Notes: generated from the letters alone by a model not told the origin. A stretch of 64,000 nt of DNA from Alistipes sp. (GCA_017555695.1 JAFZFX010000036.1:239695-303694), one strand, 5' to 3'; positions 55,901 to 63,399 are shown, counted from the stretch's first letter. Translations and numbers: made by a program.

Positions 55901-56484
55901 TGGGTGAGGTAAACATCAAGGAGATTGAGCTCTTGAGCGACACTACTGGCGTTATCACCAAGCGCATCAAGCCCAACTTCAAGACCCTGGGTCCGAAGTA
56001 TGGTAAGTATATGAAGCAGATTGCTGCCCTCACTGCAACATTCTCGCAGGAGCAGATTGCACAGATCGAGAACGCCACCGAGACTACTCTCGACATCGCT
56101 GGCGAGCAGATCGTGGTTACAGCTGCCGACTTCGAGATTACATCAGAGGATATGCCCGGATGGTTGGTTGCATCGGAGGGTAAGCTCACCGTAGCACTCG
56201 ACATCACACTCACCGACGAGTTGCGTCGCGAGGGTGTGGCACGCGAGTTGATTAACCGCATCCAGAACATCCGCAAGGAGTCTGGCTTCGAGGTTACCGA
56301 CAAGATTCGCGTTGAGATCGAGGCGAAGGATATCGTCGCTGGCGCTATCGAGCAGTTTGCTGACTACATCGCTTCGCAGACTCTCTCTGTAGAGGTTAAG
56401 GCCGTAGCCGAGCCCAATGGCGAGAAGGTGGTTGATTCAGATATTGACGAGGAGCCTCTGAAGATTGCCGTCACTCGTATCTAA
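52996..56484 (+). CDS. ileS: Isoleucyl-tRNA synthetase
   Basis: A 1162-residue class I synthetase charging tRNA-Ile. The HIGH-motif region reads GMPGIHHVMARTIKD near residue 52, CWRTDKPVLYYPLDSWF lies in the catalytic core, and KMSKRLGN near 710 is the second signature. The long editing domain (about 200-400) and the 250-residue C-terminal extension after the anticodon-binding region match the longer, eukaryote-like class of IleRS found in Bacteroidetes and Thermus. That class is generally poorly inhibited by mupirocin. It has its own promoter; the next gene starts 87 bp further. Confidence 0.96.
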   Translation: MKFSEYKGLDLAKVADEVLKKWDADDTFHKSISTREGHPSFVFYEGPPSANGMPGIHHVMARTIKDVICRYKTQQGYLVHRKAGWDTHGLPVELGVEKKLGITKEDIGKTITIEEYNRTCREAVMEFTDVWENLTKQMGYWVNMDEPYITYDNKYIESLWWLLRQLYDKGLLYKGYTIQPYSPAAGTGLSTHELNQPGCYRDVKDTTMVAQFRITEPKPEMEGWGTPVFLAWTTTPWTLPSNTALCVGPKIDYVAVRTYNGYTGEKITAVLAEPLLYTHFNKKAEGIALEDYKAGDKLIPFEVVGRWKGPELVGMHYEQLIQWVKPVELDEAGNWKSAADKAFRVIPGDYVTVEDGTGIVHIAPTFGADDAFVARQAGIPSLFMINKRGETRPMVDLQGKFYLMEELDEKFVSECVDTEAYKDYEGRWVKNAYDPQFTVDGRYDEAAAAAAESLDVYIAINLKGVNKAFKIEKHTHNYPHCWRTDKPVLYYPLDSWFIRTTALKERMMELNSTIHWKPESTGTGRFGKWLENLNDWNLSRSRFWGTPLPIWATEDRSELKCIGSVEELMGEIEKSIAAGNMTENPYKNFKVGDMSKENYSVENIDLHRPYVDSIVLTSSTGAPMKRESDLIDVWFDSGAMPYAQIHYPFENGGTDFSEVFPADFIAEGVDQTRGWFFTLHAIATMLFDSVAFKNIISNGLVLDKNGNKMSKRLGNAVDPFEVLSTYGADATRWYMISNSQPWDNLKFDKEGVDEVRRKFFGTLYNTYSFFALYANVDGFTGQEAEIPVEQRPEIDRWIISLLNTLVKDVTTYLNDYDPTPAARAIQEFVGENLSNWYVRLNRKRYWGGGMSDDKLAAYQTLYTCLETVVKLAAPFAPFISDRIFTDLNAVSGRHSDSSVHLAQFPTANEALIDSELEQMMDIAQKLSSMVLALRRKVNIKVRQPLTKILIPVLDTDMARHIEAVKSLVMGEVNIKEIELLSDTTGVITKRIKPNFKTLGPKYGKYMKQIAALTATFSQEQIAQIENATETTLDIAGEQIVVTAADFEITSEDMPGWLVASEGKLTVALDITLTDELRREGVARELINRIQNIRKESGFEVTDKIRVEIEAKDIVAGAIEQFADYIASQTLSVEVKAVAEPNGEKVVDSDIDEEPLKIAVTRI

Positions 56485-56512
56485 GTTGCGGGGTGCATTT
56501 TTTAATATAAAG

Positions 56513-56545
56513 ATTTGGTAATTGGCAAAATTTACCCTATCTTTA
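56513..56545 (+). promoter_or_regulatory. Promoter of the TraR/DksA-like gene
   Basis: TTTG (56513-56516), 21-nt spacer, TATCTTTA (56538-56545), 26 bp before the ATG. Confidence 0.5.
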
Positions 56546-56571
56546 CATTAAACCTAAAACTTTTTACGATT

Positions 56572-56952
56572 ATGGCAGAGGAGAGAGTAAGATATGGAGA
56601 TACTGACTTGGCGGAGTTCAAGCAGTTAATCTTAAAGAAATTGGAGCAGGCTAAATCGGACTACGAGTTGTTGCGTGCCAACATCACCCATTCGGGCGAT
56701 AACGATACGCAGGATACCTCGCCCACCTTCAAGGTATTGGAGGAGGGTGCCACTACCCTCTCGAAGGAGGAGACTGGCCGTTTGGCTGCCCGCCAGATGA
56801 AGTTCATCCGCAATTTGGAGATGGCTCTCATCCGCGTAGAGAACAAGACCTATGGCGTCTGCAAGACTACGGGCAAACTCATTCCCAAGGAGCGCCTGCT
56901 GCGTGTACCCCACGCTACAGAGTGCATCGAGGCAAAGGAGGCTCGCAAGTAG
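56572..56952 (+). CDS. TraR/DksA family transcriptional regulator-like protein
   Basis: A 126-residue protein with a long helical hairpin N-terminus (about 10-85) and a C-terminal finger YGVCKTTGKLIPKERLLRVPHATECIEAKE. DksA-type proteins enter the RNA polymerase secondary channel and work with ppGpp. Only two cysteines (in GVCK and TECI) remain of the usual four zinc ligands, so zinc binding is doubtful. The frame opens at 56515, but ATG 56572 gives the conserved MAEERVRYGD start after a promoter. It has a strong terminator. Confidence 0.88.
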   Translation: MAEERVRYGDTDLAEFKQLILKKLEQAKSDYELLRANITHSGDNDTQDTSPTFKVLEEGATTLSKEETGRLAARQMKFIRNLEMALIRVENKTYGVCKTTGKLIPKERLLRVPHATECIEAKEARK

Positions 56953-56969
56953 GCTTACGCTCGACAACA

Positions 56970-57010
56970 AAAATAGGCTGTCCAACATTGGTTGTGACAG
57001 CCTATTTTTT
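56970..57010 (+). terminator. Terminator after the TraR/DksA-like gene
   Basis: 12-bp stem AAATAGGCTGTC/GACAGCCTATTT (56971-56982 with 56996-57007), inner CAAC/GTTG with a bulged T, then TTT. Confidence 0.92.
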
Positions 57011-57057
57011 ATACTTTCGGGAGTATCCTCTCCCAGCCAAATCAAATAAATGAAAAT

Positions 57058-57717
57058 CTACACCTCGACCAGTCCGTTCTTGATGGCATAGACCACCAGG
57101 CTGGCCGTATTCTTACAACCGCTCTTTTCGAGGATATTGGCGCGATGCTTATCAACCGTACGCTTCGATATGAAGAGGCTATCGGCAATCTCCTGTGTAG
57201 AGAGACCCTGACATATAGCCACCAGCACCTCAATCTCGCGGCTCGACAATCGGTCCGACTCAAAAATCTCGTCATCGGCCGATGCCACACCTCGGTCGGT
57301 CATATGCATACTCCGCGAGAGTGACTCCAACAGCGAAGCACTGAAGTATGTGCCACCACCATAGACCGTCTCAACGGCCTCGACCACCTCGTCAAACTCC
57401 GAATCCTTGAGCATAAAGCCCTTTGCGCCGCTGGCCATCATCGCCGAGTAGTAGGCATTCTCGCCAAACATCGAGAGCGTAATTACACTCATCTCTGGTC
57501 TTATCTCCAACGCACGACGCGTCGTCTCGGCACCATTCATATTGGGCATAGCGTAATCCATAAAGACCACATCGGGGCGACTCTCGGCCAGCCCATCGAG
57601 GAACTCCTCGCCACTGCTCGCATCGGCCACAATCTCGAAATCGGGATGCGACGAGAGCAATACCTTCAGGCCTCGGCGGAAGAGCGAATGGTCATCAACA
57701 AGTGCTATACGAATCAT
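57058..57717 (-). CDS. NarL/LuxR-type response regulator
   Basis: A 219-residue two-component regulator. The receiver domain (1-120) has acidic D8/D9, phosphoacceptor D54 in VVFMDYAMPN and a conserved Lys in MLKDSEF. The LuxR-type helix-turn-helix (about 150-215) contains LSSREIEVLVAICQGLSTQEIADSLFISKRTVDKHRANI. It follows the histidine kinase gene by 29 bp on the same strand, forming a pair. Targets are unknown. Confidence 0.93.
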   Translation of the reverse strand: MIRIALVDDHSLFRRGLKVLLSSHPDFEIVADASSGEEFLDGLAESRPDVVFMDYAMPNMNGAETTRRALEIRPEMSVITLSMFGENAYYSAMMASGAKGFMLKDSEFDEVVEAVETVYGGGTYFSASLLESLSRSMHMTDRGVASADDEIFESDRLSSREIEVLVAICQGLSTQEIADSLFISKRTVDKHRANILEKSGCKNTASLVVYAIKNGLVEV

Positions 57718-57746
57718 TGTCGGGGTTAGTTTTTCTTGGGTTTAAG

Positions 57747-58766
57747 TTATGCTTTCTGACGCTTCTGACGACGGCGTCTTGCTCTGCCTTCGGGCTCCTC
57801 CTTGGCCGAGGGCGCAGCAATCAGTCGCACCGCACCACGCACATTGACCTTGATGGTGGCACACATACCACGCCCCTTCGACGACTTTATATCAAACTCG
57901 CCATTGAGCGAATTGACCCTCGAGTGGATATTCGACAGCCCCATACCGCAGTCCATCATCGCCTGCGGGTTAAAGCCACGGCCATTGTCGGAGTACTGCA
58001 GTTCGAGCACCTCGCCCCCCATCGAGAGCGACAGACGAATCTCGCTACAACCCGAGTGCTTGAGCGAATTGGTGATAAGTTCACACACCACGCGGTACAT
58101 TATCACCTCGATGTCCGAGTCGTAGCGCTCGCCACGCAGGTTGGTGGCAAACGAAATCTTCACATTATGCAGCGATGACGCACGGTCGATAAAGTTCTGG
58201 ATACCTCGAGCCAGGCCAAAGTCGCTGAGGATATGGGGCGAGAGGTTATTAGATATCTCACGCAACGAGCGCAGGGCCTCGTCCACGACATAGAGCGTAT
58301 TGTCGAGAATCTCGCGACGCTCGCCCTCGAAACTTTTGTCGCGCGAGAGTGCCGACAGCGAAATCTTTGCCGACGAGAGCAACGGGCCCAGACCGTCGTG
58401 CAACTCCTTCGAGAATGTCGAGCGGGTACGCTCCTCGGCACGCAACACAGCCATCAGGATGCGTTTATCGGTCAGCTGGCGGTGACGATTGAGTCTATCA
58501 ATATATACGAAAAGTCTGTCGAGCAGCACGATACCCGCCGAAATGCATACCGACACCACGATATCGAACCACGCAATAGACTCCACGGGCATAGGGTTGC
58601 CGTAGCTTATCCACAGCTCCAGCGCTCGCTCGGCGGCCAGCACCAAAAAGCCGATGATAAAGAATATCCAGATGAGATTATACTTTGTTCGACGCACCAG
58701 CCTTATGGCGTAGTACATCGCAACAAACTGCACGATGAGTGCTAGATAGAGTAAAAAACGCATCAT
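57747..58766 (-). CDS. Membrane sensor histidine kinase, HisKA_3 type
   Basis: A 339-residue kinase of the NarX/DegS class. Three transmembrane segments (about 3-22, 30-45, 66-90) with little periplasmic sequence suggest membrane-embedded sensing. The dimerisation box FSKELHDGLGPLLSS has H123; the ATPase domain ends with the N-box ELITNSLKHS, YSDNGRGF and MGLSNIHSRV. A Lys/Arg-rich tail ends the protein. The frame opens further upstream (58925) without support; ATG 58766 starts at the first membrane helix. It pairs with the regulator at 57058. Confidence 0.9.
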   Translation of the reverse strand: MMRFLLYLALIVQFVAMYYAIRLVRRTKYNLIWIFFIIGFLVLAAERALELWISYGNPMPVESIAWFDIVVSVCISAGIVLLDRLFVYIDRLNRHRQLTDKRILMAVLRAEERTRSTFSKELHDGLGPLLSSAKISLSALSRDKSFEGERREILDNTLYVVDEALRSLREISNNLSPHILSDFGLARGIQNFIDRASSLHNVKISFATNLRGERYDSDIEVIMYRVVCELITNSLKHSGCSEIRLSLSMGGEVLELQYSDNGRGFNPQAMMDCGMGLSNIHSRVNSLNGEFDIKSSKGRGMCATIKVNVRGAVRLIAAPSAKEEPEGRARRRRQKRQKA

Positions 58767-58828
58767 AACAACTATTCTACCTATATTTATATAATAAAAT
58801 CTTTCACCTTCGGCCCTCACCCGAAACG

Positions 58829-59611
58829 CTACTTCAGCGCACTCTGCAGGAAGGGCATACGGCCATAGTCGGTCATATCGACCTGAACGGGCACGACAGC
58901 AACATAGCCATTCAGGAGTGCCCACTCGTCGGTATCCTCCGAGGCGGGCTCATTATTGCAGAAGCCACCCTTGAGCCAGAAGTAGGCTTTGCCGCGCGGG
59001 TCTTCGTGGCGATAGAAATCTTCGTGCCACACGCCGCGGCACTGACGGCACACCTTGATGCCTTGAATATCCTGTGCGGGGATATTCGGCACATTGACAT
59101 TGAGGCAGAGGTTACGCCTCTCCTCCTCGCTACCCTCAAGAATCGAGGCTACGATGCGACGGCCATACTCTCTGGCTGCCGTGAAGTCGGCATCGGTGCT
59201 ATGGTCGGTAAGCGACAAACCCACCGACGGACAGCCGTAGAAACTACCCTCGATAGCGGCACCCATAGTGCCCGAATAGAGGACATTCACGCCTCCGTTG
59301 GAACCGTGATTGACGCCCGAGATTACGAGATCGACCTTCTCATCGGCAAGCATATAGTCAAAAGCCAGCTTCACGCAATCGACCGGCGTACCCGTCAGCG
59401 AGTAGACCTCGAGGCCCTCCTCGCGGCGAACCTCCTCGAGAAAGAGGGGATCGTAGATGGTGATAGCCTGACTGCGGCCACTCTGCGTTGTGGCGGGTGC
59501 TATGGCCACCACACGGCCAAATTCGCGAGCGATGTCGAGTGCCACCTGGAAACCAGGGGCTGCGAAACCGTCATCGTTGGTTACAAATATCAATCTATCC
59601 TTGTTGCTCAT
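58829..59611 (-). CDS. surE: 5'-nucleotidase SurE
   Basis: A 260-residue metal-dependent nucleotidase, a survival and stationary-phase protein. Metal-site motif VTNDDG at residues 10-15 and the SGVNHGSNGGVNVLYSGTMGAA stretch near 100 are the SurE hallmarks; a DHST segment follows. It is 62 bp upstream of the kinase gene and on the same strand, so it may share transcription. Promoter box TACCTTTG (minus strand) is 54 bp upstream. Confidence 0.94.
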   Translation of the reverse strand: MSNKDRLIFVTNDDGFAAPGFQVALDIAREFGRVVAIAPATTQSGRSQAITIYDPLFLEEVRREEGLEVYSLTGTPVDCVKLAFDYMLADEKVDLVISGVNHGSNGGVNVLYSGTMGAAIEGSFYGCPSVGLSLTDHSTDADFTAAREYGRRIVASILEGSEEERRNLCLNVNVPNIPAQDIQGIKVCRQCRGVWHEDFYRHEDPRGKAYFWLKGGFCNNEPASEDTDEWALLNGYVAVVPVQVDMTDYGRMPFLQSALK

Positions 59612-59664
59612 TTTCTCTTCTTCTTGGCCACACGCGGCGCTATAACTTATAAATCTGATAAGTA

Positions 59665-59672
59665 CAAAGGTA
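59665..59672 (-). promoter_or_regulatory. Promoter -7 box of surE
   Basis: Minus-strand TACCTTTG, 54 bp before the surE ATG. Confidence 0.6.
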
Positions 59673-59719
59673 AAAAAATATTCTTATTCTGCCACCTCGA
59701 CAAGATTTTTTTGAGCGGT

Positions 59720-60500
59720 TAATAAAATTGAGTTTGCCGCAAGGCTCTTTTACGGCGGAGGAATGTCAAAAATTCAAGATTCAAAATTCAAGATTGGATT
59801 TTAGAATTAATAAAAATTCTCCCTCTAAGCTAGAGGGAGTACCCCTTAGGGGGAGGGAGTGTGTTCTTTGAATGATATATTCTACAAATTTACAGACTCC
59901 TCCGTCACACTTTCAGTGTGCCACCTCCTCTAATTTAGAGGAGGAAAATTATTAGTAGTTTGTCATTACGAGAGCCGCTAGGCTCGTGGTAATCTCCTAC
60001 TTTGAAAAATGAGATTGCCGCGTCGGGTTACACCCTCCTCGCAATGACAAATACAACAATTATTCTCTCTCTTACGGCTGTGGGACACTATCCATTAGCG
60101 CGAAGAGGATACTCACTTAATAAAAGGCATCTTTTTGATGCCTCTACCTTTTGGCAGGCAAAAGGTAGCCAAAATCTGCGCGGTGACAAGTTTTCGGGGT
60201 CGGTGCTTGCCGTCGGTAAAACGGACGCCTACGCGCTTTTACTTCGTAAAAAGTTATCCGTTTCTTAACCCTCCGTCTGCACACCCGTATGCTGGTTGCT
60301 GAAGGGCAGTGGCCTACCACTATGGGGCATATACTCACTCGCCATCGTCGCAACCTTCACAATCACAGTTGCACTTTGGGAGCTACTCCGCAGAATACCA
60401 CTTATCAGGTGGGCTCTCTTTGGCTTCTGCCGCAAGGTGTAGCGCTGACCTCAACCGCCATCAGACGAATTTGTGGCGGGCGAGGGGTTGCAAGAGTCGA
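59720..60500. repeat. Gene-free nest of inverted repeats
   Basis: This is the largest gap of the window (59612-60548). Inverted repeats: TCCCTCTA/TAGAGGGA (59820-59838), CACACT/AGTGTG (59906-59920), CCTCCTCTA/TAGAGGAGG (59924-59944), a 14-bp pair around TTTGTCATTACGAG (59959-59972 with 60038-60051), an inner GGTAATCTC/GAGATTGCC (59988-59996 with 60011-60019), AGGCATC/GATGCCT (60125-60143) and a perfect 10-bp CTACCTTTTG pair (60144-60168). The outer 14-bp pair resembles the GTCATTGCGAG repeats dispersed in many bacterial genomes. Open frames of 60-90 codons here have no family features. Confidence 0.8.
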
Positions 60501-60504
60501 AAAT

Positions 60505-60518
60505 TATCTTTAATTTTG
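60505..60518 (+). promoter_or_regulatory. Promoter of the cupin-VOC pair
   Basis: Overlapping boxes TATCTTTA (60505-60512) and TAATTTTG (60511-60518) with TTG at 60488-60490, 30 bp before the ATG. Confidence 0.5.
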
Positions 60519-60548
60519 GATGATTGATAAAACTAAAAACCAAATATT

Positions 60549-61127
60549 ATGGCACAGACTCCCTACAAGAAAAAGTACACCAACGCCGACTACTACACCG
60601 ACGGCAAGTTCAACGAAGATGTTGCAAAAAAGGCCTTCCTCGATATGTTCGAGCACTATGGCATCCCCTTCACACCCTTCCTTGAGGAGAATTTCTGGGT
60701 AAATGACTTCGGCCTGGGCGACTTCGAGAATGTGGGTATGGGCGGTGTGTTCTGGCTCAACGAGCCCGAGTATCGTTACTTCGGTCACGAGATTTACCTT
60801 TTGCCTGGCCAGATGATTGTCGAGCACTACCATGTGGCATCTGATTTCGCTGCCAAGCACGAGAGTTGGCAGGTACGCAACGGCTGGGTCTATAACTTCG
60901 GCATCGGCGAGGCTACACCCAACGCTCCTGCACTGCCCGAGAGTCAGAAGGAGCATATCACCGTTAGCAACTTCAGCATTATGAAGGTGGGTGACATCAG
61001 TTCACTCAAGGAGCTTGAGAGCCGCCACTTCCTGATGGCTGGCGACGAAGGTGCTGTCGTTACCGAGTATGGCACATACCACGACAACGCTGGTCTGCGC
61101 TTCACTAACCCCAAAGCAAGTTTGTAA
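60549..61127 (+). CDS. Cupin protein, D-lyxose isomerase-like
   Basis: A 192-residue cupin. The segment W-V-NDFGLGDFENVG (50-63) and HEIYLLPGQMIVEHYHV (80-96), with probable metal ligands H93, H95 and E105 in EHYHV...KHESW and H178 near the end, follow the pattern of D-lyxose ketol-isomerases (Lyx_isomer). A sugar isomerase interconverting lyxose/xylulose or mannose/fructose is the best guess, but identity to characterised members is not known to me. The next gene, encoding a VOC-fold protein, starts 23 bp later and is presumably cotranscribed. Confidence 0.55.
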   Translation: MAQTPYKKKYTNADYYTDGKFNEDVAKKAFLDMFEHYGIPFTPFLEENFWVNDFGLGDFENVGMGGVFWLNEPEYRYFGHEIYLLPGQMIVEHYHVASDFAAKHESWQVRNGWVYNFGIGEATPNAPALPESQKEHITVSNFSIMKVGDISSLKELESRHFLMAGDEGAVVTEYGTYHDNAGLRFTNPKASL

Positions 61128-61150
61128 AACCCAATAAAACCACAACAAAG

Positions 61151-61462
61151 ATGAGAACATTCAACCATGTAGGTATGGTCCTCCCAGAGAAGATGGAGGG
61201 CATGATATATGTCGAGCCACTGAAGGTCTACATCACCGACTGCACACAGAGCCCCAACAAAATTGAGTTCCTCTACTTCGAGCCCGACTCTCCGCTGCCC
61301 GCACTGATGCAGCAGCAGGCGCACATCGCATATGCTGTGCCCAACATCGAGGAGGCTATCAAGGATGCCAAACTGCTCTTCGGGCCCTACGATATGGGGC
61401 ATATGTTGCTGGCCTTCGTCGAGGAGGAGGGCGTAGCAATTGAGTTCAACGAATTCAAGTAG
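61151..61462 (+). CDS. VOC superfamily (glyoxalase-like) protein
   Basis: A 103-residue single-module vicinal oxygen chelate protein. The motif order FNHVGM (His), KIEFLYF (Glu), AHIAYAV (His) and VAIEFNEF (Glu) reproduces the metal ligand pattern of the fold. The reaction is unknown; the family includes epimerases, isomerases and lyases. Pairing with the cupin isomerase-like gene suggests a joint role in sugar or aldehyde metabolism, as inference. Confidence 0.68.
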   Translation: MRTFNHVGMVLPEKMEGMIYVEPLKVYITDCTQSPNKIEFLYFEPDSPLPALMQQQAHIAYAVPNIEEAIKDAKLLFGPYDMGHMLLAFVEEEGVAIEFNEFK

Positions 61463-61485
61463 ACTTTCAAAAGATAGTCTGTCGG

Positions 61486-62082
61486 CTAAAACAGCTCCAA
61501 CTGACCTTCGGTGTGGTTGAACGACAGACGGTGATAGGGCGTGAGGCCATACTCACGGATAGCCAAGCGATGCTCCTTGGTGGGATAGCCCTTGTTGCGG
61601 TCCCAGCCATAGTGGGGATACTCCTCGTGCAGACGCATCATATACTCGTCGCGGTGGGTCTTGGCCAATACCGACGCAGCGGCTATGTTGGCATACTTGC
61701 CATCACCCTTCACCACGCACATATACGGCAGACCGCAATAGGATACAAACCTATTGCCGTCGATAGCCAAGAACTCGGCGGTCACCTTCAGATTGGTGGC
61801 CGCTATGTTCATACCCTCGATTGAGGCCTTCAGGATATTTATCTCGTCAATACGCGCAGCCGTCACCTCGGCCACAGCCCACGCCACAGCCTCGCGTTCG
61901 ATGATGGGGCGCAGCAGATTACGCTGACGCTCGGTCATCTGCTTCGAGTCGTTGAGCAGAGGGTGGTAGAAATCCTTGGGCAGAATAACCGCCGCAGCAA
62001 AGACGCTGCCCGCCAGGCAACCACGCCCAGCCTCGTCGCATCCCGCCTCCAATAGTTCAGTCTGATATGAATTTTCAAGCAT
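61486..62082 (-). CDS. rnhB: Ribonuclease HII
   Basis: A 198-residue enzyme cutting RNA of RNA/DNA hybrids and single ribonucleotides. CDEAGRGCLAG near residue 14 has the catalytic Asp and Glu, FLAIDGNRF and VVKGDGKYANIAAASVLAKT the later aspartates, and the tail NKGYPTKEHRLAIREYGLTPYHR is diagnostic. The ATG is only seven bases from a TAACTTTG box, so the transcript may be leaderless. Confidence 0.94.
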   Translation of the reverse strand: MLENSYQTELLEAGCDEAGRGCLAGSVFAAAVILPKDFYHPLLNDSKQMTERQRNLLRPIIEREAVAWAVAEVTAARIDEINILKASIEGMNIAATNLKVTAEFLAIDGNRFVSYCGLPYMCVVKGDGKYANIAAASVLAKTHRDEYMMRLHEEYPHYGWDRNKGYPTKEHRLAIREYGLTPYHRLSFNHTEGQLELF

Positions 62083-62089
62083 AGTGAAA

Positions 62090-62097
62090 CAAAGTTA
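62090..62097 (-). promoter_or_regulatory. Promoter -7 box of rnhB
   Basis: Minus-strand TAACTTTG, seven bases from the rnhB ATG. Confidence 0.4.
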
Positions 62098-62104
62098 CAA
62101 AATT

Positions 62105-62137
62105 TTTGGTCGCTTGCACTCTTTTTTCGTACTTTTG
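62105..62137 (+). promoter_or_regulatory. Promoter of the membrane protein gene
   Basis: TTTG (62105-62108), 21-nt spacer, TACTTTTG (62130-62137), 41 bp before the ATG; divergent from rnhB. Confidence 0.65.
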
Positions 62138-62178
62138 CGGGTAACATAAATCACACCATCAGAAAATCAGAAAGTTTT

Positions 62179-63171
62179 ATGGCCCGACGAGTCGCCCAAC
62201 ACCGCATATTTGACCTTGCCGTCACACTTTTACTTATCGCCGTAGTGACTACACTGCGCTCTTCGTTGCTGCCCCACAGCCACGAGGAGATAGCAAATGT
62301 GGTAACGCCGATAGGTCAGTGGTTGCAGATGGCGGGCGAGAAAGCTCACCTCATCACGGTGGTGGTATGGGCCTTGGCACTCGTGGCCGCGGGACTCAGC
62401 GCTGGCCGCACGGGTGTGAGGCTGTCGCTCTACCCTGCCTATACACTTATGGCGATACCCATCTTCGGCATCGTTGCCGCAGGTGTGATGGTCAGCGGCG
62501 ACTATCTGCTCTCGACCGTTGCTATGATGGTGATGTTGCGTGCCACAAGGTATATGCAGCGCTGCATTATGCGTACGGGCTCGTTCGGCGACCTCTCGCT
62601 GGCGATGCTCTGCTATGGTCTGCTGCCGCTCATTTACGCCCCTACGGCAATATTCTATGTCGCACTGCCAATCATTGCACTCGTAGCGCGCGCTTCGTGG
62701 CGTGACTGCCTGGTGACGCTCTCGAGCCTGGCTCTGCCTCTGTTTGCCATTTGCTACTGGAGTTGGTGTGCGGGCAAGGCCTTCCTCGCTCCTGCGAAGG
62801 GTATCTATGCGGCACTGATGACCGAGAGTGGCTTCCATTTCTTCAGTGTTCTGAACCCCGCCAGCATCATTCTGCTGGGGACGCTCATAGTGATGATTCT
62901 CTGCGCCATTTCACTTATTCTATCGGATAAATACTCGCTCAAGGTCAAGGCTCGCGTGGTGATGCGATTCAACGCACTGCAGTTGTTGTTGCTAATTGGC
63001 CTATTCTTTATACCAAGCGCAACGGCTACGCTCTTCACGCTGATTGCCGTTCCCGCAGCGATGCTCATACCGCTTATCTTCGTGCGTATGGGCGTAGGTT
63101 TTACCGAAACGCTCTACCGCCTGATGCTACTTGCCGCAGCCGCCAACTGCGCGCTGATGTGCTGGTGGTAG
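62179..63171 (+). CDS. Polytopic membrane protein of unknown function
   Basis: A 330-residue integral membrane protein not recognised as a characterised family. About nine hydrophobic segments are visible (for example 12-30, 60-78, 90-115, 145-180, 192-212, 228-252, 268-310). Cytoplasmic loops are short and basic (RATRYMQRCIMR, SDKYSLKVKARVVMRF). No enzyme motif or signal peptide is seen. Topology and size resemble small Bacteroidetes-specific uncharacterised membrane proteins. It lies upstream of rplS but rplS has its own promoter. Confidence 0.75.
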   Translation: MARRVAQHRIFDLAVTLLLIAVVTTLRSSLLPHSHEEIANVVTPIGQWLQMAGEKAHLITVVVWALALVAAGLSAGRTGVRLSLYPAYTLMAIPIFGIVAAGVMVSGDYLLSTVAMMVMLRATRYMQRCIMRTGSFGDLSLAMLCYGLLPLIYAPTAIFYVALPIIALVARASWRDCLVTLSSLALPLFAICYWSWCAGKAFLAPAKGIYAALMTESGFHFFSVLNPASIILLGTLIVMILCAISLILSDKYSLKVKARVVMRFNALQLLLLIGLFFIPSATATLFTLIAVPAAMLIPLIFVRMGVGFTETLYRLMLLAAAANCALMCWW

Positions 63172-63230
63172 GCCGCAAAATGGGGTATTTTACACATTAT
63201 CAGCATATTTTTAGGCGACGGATTTTGCAT

Positions 63231-63254
63231 TTTGAATAATTCGTCATATCTTTG
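63231..63254 (+). promoter_or_regulatory. Promoter of rplS
   Basis: -7 box TATCTTTG (63247-63254) with TTTG (63231-63234) exactly 12 nt upstream and another TTTG at 63225-63228 (18-nt gap). Confidence 0.65.
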
Positions 63255-63399
63255 CCGTCCCGTATCAACCTCTTATATTGGGTGTATGGTTAAATGGTGG
63301 GTGCCTTTTTGCCCCATCGGGATTACGAGCTAGTAGGCAGTATGGTAGACCAACACAGCGATAATGTTGAACGGATTAATATTAAATTTTGTTGCAACA
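63255..63399 (+). ncRNA. Leader RNA of rplS (candidate)
   Basis: A 145-nt untranslated leader with a hairpin GGTGGG/CCCATC (63296-63301 with 63313-63318) on a T-rich loop, and a smaller TGGT/ACCA. Autoregulatory leaders for L19 are known in Bacteroidetes relatives; whether this is one is inference. Confidence 0.45.

Noticed and set aside
60002-60268. 88-codon open frame in the repeat region
   Set aside because: It runs through inverted repeats and has no domain or conserved start; likely chance.
59720-60500. CRISPR array
   Set aside because: The repeats are inverted, differ from one another and have no regular spacing; no cas gene is near.
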